Assembly: GCF_018390645.1 (NCBI RefSeq)
Contig: NZ_JAHBGC010000052.1
Span: 1 to 64,000 of the forward strand
Origin: Ancylobacter dichloromethanicus
GTDB taxonomy: Bacteria; Pseudomonadota; Alphaproteobacteria; Rhizobiales; Xanthobacteraceae
Reading direction: 5' to 3'
Length of the DNA stretch: 64,000 bases
The stretch's first letter is position 1. Each line of letters begins with the position of its first letter. The notes under the pieces are model-generated. The model was not told the DNA's origin. It did not search any database and was given only the letters and a program-made list of their open reading frames with translations. Made by a program: the position numbers and the translations under genes. This document shows, piece after piece, positions 58,196 to 64,000 of this stretch.

Positions 58196-59863
58196 ATGAG
58201 ACTGCGGCTAAAGGGCGGGCGCGTGCTCGACCCGGCCAATGGCGAGAACGGCGTCGCCGCCGGCGCCATGCGTGACATCGAGATCGAGGACGGGCGCATC
58301 GTCGCCCCCACCGGCCTGAAGGCGGACGCCGAGTATGACCTCGGCGGCGACGTGGTCATGGCCGGCGGCATCGATCTGCACAGCCATATCGCCGGCGGCA
58401 AGATGAACCTCGCCCGCCTGCTGATGCAGGAGGACCGGCGAGCCTTTCCCGAAATGCCGGGCAATTTCTGCGGCTGCGGCGGCGGGCGGGCGGTGCCGAC
58501 CGCGCACGCCACCGGCTGCCGCTACGCCGAACTGGGCTACACCACGGTGTTCGAGCCGGCGATGCTCGGCGCCAATGCGCGCGGCGCGCATCTGGAGATG
58601 GCCGACATCCCCAATCTCGACACCGGCGCCTATCTGGTGCTGGGCAATGACGACTATTTCCAGCGCCTGCTGGCGGCCGGCGCCGGGCAGGAGCAGGTCA
58701 ACGCCTATGTCGGCTGGATGATCGAGGCGACGCAGGCCTTCGCCATCAAGATCGTCAATCCCGGCGGCATCAACGCCTTCAAGTTCAACGCCCGCAAGAT
58801 GGACCTCGACGAGGCCAACCCGCATTACGGGGTGAGCCCGCGCAAGGTGCTGACCACGCTGATCCGCGCGGTGACGGAGCTGGGCCTGCCACACCCGATC
58901 CATTTGCATGGCTGCAATCTCGGCGTGCCGGGCAATGACGAGACGACGCTCGCCACCATCCTCGCCACCGAGGGACGGCGGCTGCACCTGACCCATCTGC
59001 AGTTCCATTCCTACGGCACCGAGGGCGACAAGCGCTTTTCCTCCTCGGCGGCGCGGATCGCGGAAATGGTCAACGCCAATCCGAACATCTCCGTGGATGT
59101 GGGGCAGGTGATGTTCGGCCAGACCGTCACCGCCTCGGCCGACTACATGTCGCAATACCGCAATCGCGGCCTCGCCAGCCCGAAGAAGTCCATCGGCATG
59201 GATATCGAGCTGGACGCCGCCTGCGGCGTGGTGCCGTTCGAGTACAAGGACAAGTCGTTCGTCAACGCGCTGCAATGGGCGATCGGGCTGGAACTGTTCC
59301 TGCTGGTGGAAGACCCGTGGCGGATCTTCCTGACCACCGACCATCCCAATGGCGGCTCGTTCACCACCTATCCGCACCTGATCCGCCTGCTGATGGACCG
59401 CGATTTCCGCAACGCCCAGCTCGCCACCCTCAACAAGGCGGCGCAGGCGCACACGCTGCTGGCGCAGATCACCCGCGAATACACGCTGGAGGAGATCGCC
59501 ATCCTCACCCGCGCCGGCCCCGCCCGCATTCTCGGGCTCAAGGACAAGGGCCATCTCGGCCCCGGCGCGGTGGCCGACATCGCGGTGCACGCGGAGGACG
59601 CCGACCGCGAGGCGATGTTCTCGGCGGCGCGGCTGGTGTTCAAGGGTGGCCGGCTGATCGTCAAGGACGGCGTGGTGGTGGAACTCGCGCAGGGCACCAC
59701 CCATGTCGCCCGCCCCGACTTCGACCGCTCGGTCGACACGGACATGCAGCGCTGGTTCGACGAGGCGGTGGGGCTGAAGGCCCAGCATTTCCGCGTCAGC
59801 GACGGCGAACTGCGCAACGGCGCCGGGCCGACCATCCTGAAATGCGAAGGGGGGGCGTCGTGA
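58196..59863 (+). CDS. fhcA: Formyltransferase/hydrolase complex subunit A (amidohydrolase)
   Basis: The 555-residue amidohydrolase hydrolyses formyl-methylofuran to formate. Metal-binding blocks are visible: GGIDLHSHIAGGKMN (HXH at about residue 61-63), HPIHLHGCNLG (about 236), HLTHLQFHSYG and the Asp in LTTDHPNGGSFTTYP (about 382). Length matches FhcA/FwdA. ATG follows the fhcB TAG without a gap. It ends 148 bp before fhcD, and that gap is filled by a REP-like element. Confidence 0.95.
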   Translation: MRLRLKGGRVLDPANGENGVAAGAMRDIEIEDGRIVAPTGLKADAEYDLGGDVVMAGGIDLHSHIAGGKMNLARLLMQEDRRAFPEMPGNFCGCGGGRAVPTAHATGCRYAELGYTTVFEPAMLGANARGAHLEMADIPNLDTGAYLVLGNDDYFQRLLAAGAGQEQVNAYVGWMIEATQAFAIKIVNPGGINAFKFNARKMDLDEANPHYGVSPRKVLTTLIRAVTELGLPHPIHLHGCNLGVPGNDETTLATILATEGRRLHLTHLQFHSYGTEGDKRFSSSAARIAEMVNANPNISVDVGQVMFGQTVTASADYMSQYRNRGLASPKKSIGMDIELDAACGVVPFEYKDKSFVNALQWAIGLELFLLVEDPWRIFLTTDHPNGGSFTTYPHLIRLLMDRDFRNAQLATLNKAAQAHTLLAQITREYTLEEIAILTRAGPARILGLKDKGHLGPGAVADIAVHAEDADREAMFSAARLVFKGGRLIVKDGVVVELAQGTTHVARPDFDRSVDTDMQRWFDEAVGLKAQHFRVSDGELRNGAGPTILKCEGGAS

Positions 59864-59895
59864 GGGCCCGGATGGAGTGCGGTCTTCGGCCTGAG

Positions 59896-59994
59896 CATCC
59901 TTCGAGGCCCGGCGTTGCCGGGCACCTCAGGATGACGGCCTTCTTCAAGAGCAACGTCATCCTGAGGTGCGAGCGCAGCGAGCCTCGAAGGATG
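59896..59994. repeat. REP-like dispersed repeat (family B) inside the fhc operon
   Basis: Two inverted halves, CATCCTTCGAGGC…CTCAGGATGAC and GTCATCCTGAGG…CCTCGAAGGATG, fill the fhcA-fhcD gap. The fold may modulate the fhcA:fhcD expression ratio, since these subunits belong to one complex and all other junctions in the operon are tight. Confidence 0.8.
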
Positions 59995-60011
59995 GTCGTG
60001 GAGGGCGCCCG

Positions 60012-60929
60012 ATGATCCTCAATGGCGTCGAGATCCGCGACACCTTCGCGGAAGCCTTCCCGATGGTGGGCACCCGCCTCATCGTCACCGCCGACACGCC
60101 GGAATGGGCACTGATCGCCGGCCGCACCACCACCGGCTTCGCCACCTCGGTGATCGGCTGCGGCTGCGAGGCGGGGATCGAGCGCACGCTCACACCCGAG
60201 GAGACGCCGGACAGGCGCCCGGGCGTGTCCCTGCTCATCTTCGCGATGGACTTCAAGCAGTTGAAGAAGGTGGTGCCGCTGCGCCTCGGCCAGTGCGTGC
60301 TGACCTGCCCGACCACCGCCTGCTATGCCGGCATCGAGACCGGCAAGAGGGTGCCGCTGGCCAAGACCATCCGCTACTTCGCCGACGGGCACCAGATTTC
60401 CAAGAAGATCGGCGACAAGAGGTTCTGGCGCCTGCCTGTCATGGAGGGCGAGTTCGTCTGCGACGAGGACACCGGCTCGGTGGAGGGTGTCGGCGGCGGC
60501 AATTTCCTCATCCTCGCCCGCTCGCGCGGGCAGGCGCTGAGGGCGGCCGAGGCGGCGGTGGCGGCGATGGGCAAGGTCGAGGGGATCATCCTGCCGTTCC
60601 CCGGCGGGGTGGTGCGCTCCGGCTCCAAGGTCGGCTCGAAATATAAGGGCCTGTTCGCCTCCACCAATGACGCCTATTGCCCGACCCTGCGCGGCACGGT
60701 GCCGAGCCATCTGCCGGCAGAGGTCGGCTCGGTGCTGGAAATCGTCATCGACGGGGTGAGCTTCGCGGCGGTGGCGGAAGCCACAAAGGTCGGCATCTCC
60801 GCCGTCTGCGCTCTCGGCAGCGAGGGCGGCGTGGTGGCGATCGACGCCGGCAATTACGGCGGCACTCTCGGGCCGTTCCACTTCAAGCTGCGCGAGATCA
60901 TGCAGAACGGCGCGGGAGAGACGGCATGA
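60012..60929 (+). CDS. fhcD: Formylmethanofuran:H4MPT formyltransferase subunit (Ftr-like)
   Basis: The 305-residue protein moves the formyl group from formyl-H4MPT to methylofuran. It starts with MILNGVEIRDTFAEAFPMVG and has VIGCGCEAGIER, QCVLTCPTTACYAGIE and GSKVGSKYKGLFASTNDAYC split over about 206-225, all Ftr family blocks. Length is typical. ATG 60012 was chosen at the conserved start; the longer frame runs into the repeat. It overlaps fhcC by 4 bp. Confidence 0.96.
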   Translation: MILNGVEIRDTFAEAFPMVGTRLIVTADTPEWALIAGRTTTGFATSVIGCGCEAGIERTLTPEETPDRRPGVSLLIFAMDFKQLKKVVPLRLGQCVLTCPTTACYAGIETGKRVPLAKTIRYFADGHQISKKIGDKRFWRLPVMEGEFVCDEDTGSVEGVGGGNFLILARSRGQALRAAEAAVAAMGKVEGIILPFPGGVVRSGSKVGSKYKGLFASTNDAYCPTLRGTVPSHLPAEVGSVLEIVIDGVSFAAVAEATKVGISAVCALGSEGGVVAIDAGNYGGTLGPFHFKLREIMQNGAGETA

Positions 60930-61726
60930 GCGGGGTTTCCCTGAAGCCGCGCGCGCCTTTCGAGGCCCGCGTCGACCTTTCCGGCCTCACGCCTTCGGTT
61001 ACCCGTCCGCTCTCGCTGCGCGAGTTGGAGCACCTCGCCGTGCCGCATGGCGGGCGGAGCGTGAAGCTGGCGGAACTGTTCTTCGTCGAGGGCGCGCCGG
61101 ACGGCGTGCTGCTGATCGAGATCGGCGATCCGCGCCTCGACGGCGTCGGCGCCGGCATGTCGGAGGGCGAGCTGATCGTCGATGGCCAGGTCGGCGCCTT
61201 CGCCGGGCGGGGCATGAGCGGCGGCTTCCTGCGCGTCAGTGGCGATGCCGGCGATTTTCTCGGCGCGGAAATGTCCGGTGGGCGGATCGAACTCGCCGGC
61301 CATGCGGGTGCCCGTGCCGGCGCGGCGGGCTCGGGTTCGCGGCGCGGCCTCTCCGGCGGCGTGCTGAGGATCGGCGGCAATGCCGGCCCGCGCGCGGCCG
61401 AACGCCAGCGCGGCGGGCTCATCACCATCGGCGGCGATGCCGGCGAGGGGCTGGCCACCGGCATGATCGCCGGCACGGTGAGCGTCGGCGGCGCCATCGG
61501 CAGGCTGGCGGGGCGCGGCATGAAGCGCGGGACGATTTTCACCCATGCGGTGCCCGAGCTGCCGGCCGGCTTCATCGACACCGGCAGCCACGAACTGGTG
61601 GCGCTGCGCCTGCTCGCCCGCCGGGTGCCGGAGCTGAAGGACATGCTCAAGGGCTGGACCCATGCGCGCCGGATCGTCGGCGACACGCTGATGGGCGGGC
61701 AGGGTGAAGTGCTGGCGGGGGTTTAG
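60926..61726 (+). CDS. fhcC: Formyltransferase/hydrolase complex subunit C
   Basis: The 266-residue protein has a beta-helical GltB-C-like repeat region (about residues 75-195): DGVGAGMSEGELIVDGQVG, GRGMSGGFLRVSGDAGD, GAEMSGGRIELAGHAG, GLSGGVLRIGGNAG and more, each with a Gly-x-Gly-Met/Leu pattern. This is the structural subunit of the Fhc/Fwd complex. ATG overlaps the fhcD stop (ATGA). A family A repeat follows the stop and probably ends the operon. Confidence 0.95.
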   Translation: MSGVSLKPRAPFEARVDLSGLTPSVTRPLSLRELEHLAVPHGGRSVKLAELFFVEGAPDGVLLIEIGDPRLDGVGAGMSEGELIVDGQVGAFAGRGMSGGFLRVSGDAGDFLGAEMSGGRIELAGHAGARAGAAGSGSRRGLSGGVLRIGGNAGPRAAERQRGGLITIGGDAGEGLATGMIAGTVSVGGAIGRLAGRGMKRGTIFTHAVPELPAGFIDTGSHELVALRLLARRVPELKDMLKGWTHARRIVGDTLMGGQGEVLAGV

Positions 61727-61740
61727 CCGTCGTCCGATTT

Positions 61741-61829
61741 GTCATCCCGGACGGCCCGAAGGCCGATCCGGGATCGCGTTCCGCTACGGATGGCGATCCC
61801 GGCTTTCGCTGCGCTCGGCCGGGATGACG
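61741..61829. repeat. REP-like dispersed repeat, family A
   Basis: GTCATCCCGGACGGCC at the left and GGCCGGGATGAC at the right are inverted repeats with internal CGGGATCG/CGATCCCG. It separates the convergent fhcC and mgtE genes. Confidence 0.8.
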
Positions 61830-61839
61830 TTGCCCAGCT

Positions 61840-63219
61840 TTAAAGCAGCGTGCCCCGCAGGATCACCATGGCGACGGAGAAGTAGATCACCAGCCCGGTG
61901 ACGTCGACGAAGGTGGCCACGAACGGTGCCGAGGCGCTGGCGGGGTCGAAGCCGAGCCGGCGCAGCACGAAGGGCAGCATCGACCCGATCAGCGAACCGA
62001 AGGTGACGATGGCGACCAGCGCCGCGCCGACTGTGGCCGCCACCAGCACCCAGTACTCGCCATAATCGTGGAAACCGGCGAGCTGCCAGACGGTGATGCG
62101 CGTCATGCCCAGCGTGGCGAGGATCGCGCCGAGCACGAGGCCGGAGGGCAGCTCGCGCAGCGCCACCCGCCACCAGTCCTTGAGCTTGATCTCGCCCAGG
62201 GCCAGCGCGCGGATGATCAGCGAGGTCGCCTGCGAGCCGGAATTGCCGCCCGAACTCATGATCAGCGGGATGAACAGGGTGAGCACGATGGCGCGCTCCA
62301 GCTCGTCCTCGAAATGCTGCATGGCGTTGGCGGTCAGCATCTCGCCGAGGAACAGGATGGAGAGCCAGCCGCCGCGCTTCTTCAGCATGCTGAAGAAGCC
62401 GATCTCCATATAGGGCTCGTCGAGGGCTTCCATGCCGCCGAATTTCTGCGCGTCCTCGGTGCCTTCCTCGATGATCGCGTCGATCATGTCGTCGACGGTG
62501 ACGATGCCGAGCACATGCTCGTTTTCGTCCACCACCGGCACCGCCAGCAGGTCGTATTTCGAGATCAGCTTGGCCACCTCCTCGCGGTCCATCAGCGGGT
62601 CGGTGGTGATGGGGTCGTGCTTGGGCGCGACTTCGAGGATCGGCTGCTCGGGCTCGCCGGTGATGAGGCGGCGCAGCGTCACCGCCTTGACGAGCCTCTG
62701 GGTGTCCGGGTCGAGCACGTAGATGGCGTAGATTGTTTCGCGCGTGCGCTCGGTCTCGCGGATATGGCGCAGCGTCTCGCCGATCGTCCAGGTGGAGGGC
62801 ACGGTGACGAATTCGGTCGTCATCAGGCTGCCGGCGCTGTGCTCAGGCCAGGCGAGCAGGCGGTTCAGCTCGGCCTGCGTCTCCGGCGCGAGGCGGGCGA
62901 ACAGATGCGAGCGGGCCGGCTCGTCCATCCAGCGGAACAGGTCCGCCGCGCGGTCGGCCGACATGTCGGAGACGAGGCGCACCGCCTCCTCGACCGGCAG
63001 CGCCTCGATCAACTCGCTGGTGAGGTCGACGTCGGGGCCGTCCAGCACCTCGACCTGCTGCTCGCGCGGCAGGCTGGCGAGCACGGCGGAGGCCGTCCTC
63101 GGTTCCTGCTCGTCAAGCGCTTCGGCGATGTCGGCGGGGTGCTCTTCGGCGAGTTCGGCCGCCAGGGCTGCGGCATCGACGAACATATCGTCGCGGCGGT
63201 CTTCCGTCCGTTCGTCCAT
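61840..63219 (-). CDS. mgtE: Magnesium transporter MgtE
   Basis: The 459-residue Mg2+ channel has an N-terminal superhelical domain (about residues 15-135), a CBS pair (about 140-270, with LLAVPVVDENEHVLGIVTVDD) and five membrane helices at the C-terminus. The pore-region block is LFIPLIMSSGGNSGSQATSL at about 315-334, the strongest MgtE signature. It interrupts the C1 cofactor genes on the chromosome and has no evident functional link with them. ATG 63219 was chosen with the acidic MDERTEDRRDD start. Confidence 0.96.
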   Translation of the reverse strand: MDERTEDRRDDMFVDAAALAAELAEEHPADIAEALDEQEPRTASAVLASLPREQQVEVLDGPDVDLTSELIEALPVEEAVRLVSDMSADRAADLFRWMDEPARSHLFARLAPETQAELNRLLAWPEHSAGSLMTTEFVTVPSTWTIGETLRHIRETERTRETIYAIYVLDPDTQRLVKAVTLRRLITGEPEQPILEVAPKHDPITTDPLMDREEVAKLISKYDLLAVPVVDENEHVLGIVTVDDMIDAIIEEGTEDAQKFGGMEALDEPYMEIGFFSMLKKRGGWLSILFLGEMLTANAMQHFEDELERAIVLTLFIPLIMSSGGNSGSQATSLIIRALALGEIKLKDWWRVALRELPSGLVLGAILATLGMTRITVWQLAGFHDYGEYWVLVAATVGAALVAIVTFGSLIGSMLPFVLRRLGFDPASASAPFVATFVDVTGLVIYFSVAMVILRGTLL

Positions 63220-63559
63220 TTCGGCTCTCTTTCCGCTGACCGGCCATTTACAGGCGGCGCGGGGAGCCGAAACGGGATCTCAACCCCGAGGCCGGCTCAC
63301 GGCGCCGGCCGCCACGGGCCGGACAATCGACTGGTACTGTCGCAGGGCATGGTTAGGGGATTCCAATTGCGGCGCGGTGACACGCGGCGGGCGGGGGAAT
63401 GAACCTCCCGAAAGGTAAAGTCAAGGTGGGAGAGTCGTCGCGCGCCGTCATCCCGGACGATCCGTCAGGATCGATCCGGGATCGCTTCCCGGGAGGCGAT
63501 CGGTCTGCGATCCCGGCTCTGCGCGGTGCTTCGGCCGGGATGACGACGGAGGATGGGCG
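63220..63559. other. Intergenic region with a family A repeat
   Basis: This 340-bp gap holds the upstream region of mgtE (about 63220-63440) and the family A element. No ORF is supported. I saw no M-box-like riboswitch that I could defend, although magnesium control is possible. Confidence 0.55.
63447..63545. repeat. REP-like dispersed repeat, family A
   Basis: Inverted ends GTCATCCCGGA and GGCCGGGATGAC with internal ATCCGGGATCG and CGATCCCGGC-like parts. It lies 15 bp after the mfnB stop and is probably transcribed as its 3' end. Confidence 0.8.
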
Positions 63560-64000
63560 CTAATGGTCGCTCGGTTCGCGCAGGCGGGCGTGGACCTGGC
63601 CGAGCCGCACCGGGTCGAGCGTGCCGCTGCGACCGCCCTCGCACAGCGCGCCGCGAAAGCCGAGATAGTCTGCCCCGACGCCGACGAGGGACGGGATGTC
63701 GTCGAGCGCGAGCGAGCCGGCGAGCCCGGTGAGGAGCCCGTGGCGGCGCGCCTCGGCGACGAACTGGCCGAGGGTGAGCGGGTCGAGATGCGCGGTGAGC
63801 GACCCGGCCTTCTTGTCGGCGGTGTCGATCATCACCCCGGCGAAGCCGGCCCGGCCGAGCGCGGCGAGCACGCCGAAATCCGGCCCTTCATCGGCGAACA
63901 GCACGCCGATCATCCGCACCCGGCTGGCGAGCGGGGCCAGCGCCTCGATGCATTCATTGGTGTGCTGGGAGCGGGAAAGACCGATCTTGACGATCGGTAC
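63560..64000 (-). CDS. mfnB: (5-formylfuran-3-yl)methyl phosphate synthase, MfnB-like (5' end outside window)
   Basis: The C-terminal 146 residues of a TIM-barrel protein are visible, continuing past the right edge (…VPIVKIGLSRSQHTNECIEAL…). Family blocks are VMIDTADKKAGSLTAHLD, FVAEARRHGLLTGLAGSL and YLGFRGALCEGGRSGTLD, which match archaeal MfnB (DUF556) residues of the barrel, including the active-site Asp and Lys region. MfnB makes the furan ring precursor of methanofuran from glyceraldehyde 3-phosphate. Its presence shows that methylofuran synthesis genes continue to the right. Confidence 0.85.
   Translation of the reverse strand, partial: VPIVKIGLSRSQHTNECIEALAPLASRVRMIGVLFADEGPDFGVLAALGRAGFAGVMIDTADKKAGSLTAHLDPLTLGQFVAEARRHGLLTGLAGSLALDDIPSLVGVGADYLGFRGALCEGGRSGTLDPVRLGQVHARLREPSDH

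Noticed and set aside
63220-63440. Mg2+ riboswitch upstream of mgtE
   Set aside because: I could not identify a conserved M-box or other aptamer core by eye; a covariance-model search would be needed.

Overview
This 64 kb window has very high GC and comes from an alphaproteobacterium. The order ccmI-ccmE-ccmF-ccmH-degP-response regulator-kinase-glnE-PAS kinase, with feuPQ just upstream, is typical of Hyphomicrobiales (Rhizobiales). A large tetrahydromethanopterin (H4MPT) / methylofuran C1 gene set shows a methylotrophic or formaldehyde-detoxifying member. A Xanthobacteraceae-like genus is a reasonable inference, but the sequence alone does not prove the genus.

Layout. (1) 1-3.3 kb: end of an Ala/Glu-rich protein, dcd, an FMN reductase and an exported class C beta-lactamase-fold hydrolase. 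(2) 3.3-4.7 kb: an AT-rich islet with one orphan membrane-protein gene between two copies of a 20-bp repeat, then an octamer tandem repeat and a candidate promoter. (3) 4.7-25.7 kb: a nearly complete gene transfer agent (GTA)-type cluster on the + strand: small and large terminase, portal, protease, capsid, adaptors, tail proteins, a short tape measure, the g12-g15 baseplate set, spike/fibre proteins, then a lysis module (GH108 endolysin and a nested inner/outer spanin pair). There is no integrase, repressor or replication gene. The cluster is interrupted between capsid and adaptor by a counter-oriented 2 kb block: a trypsin-like protease and three small secreted-protein genes on an exact 304-bp period. 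(4) 25.9-43.7 kb: feuPQ, a glycine-zipper lipoprotein, the cytochrome c maturation operon, degP, a second two-component system, glnE, an FAD oxidoreductase and a PleC-like PAS kinase. (5) 44-64 kb: the C1 region. It holds a Fae-family paralogue lacking the expected catalytic His, pepN, a FolB-like protein, the H4MPT-linked ASKHA-fold protein, three ATP-grasp ligases, a HisA-like protein, a CitG-like protein, mch, mtdB, beta-RFAP synthase, a PCD-like protein, fhcB-fhcA-fhcD-fhcC, mgtE and the 3' part of mfnB at the right edge.

How the C1 genes work together. Formaldehyde condensed with H4MPT is oxidised by MtdB and converted by Mch to formyl-H4MPT. The Fhc complex transfers the formyl group to methylofuran and hydrolyses it to formate. 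MptG, the FolB-like protein, the ATP-grasp ligases and MfnB fit synthesis of the H4MPT and methylofuran cofactors. Intergenic spaces carry at least three families of palindromic REP-like repeats, one lying inside the fhc operon. I found no rRNA, tRNA, CRISPR array or insertion sequence.
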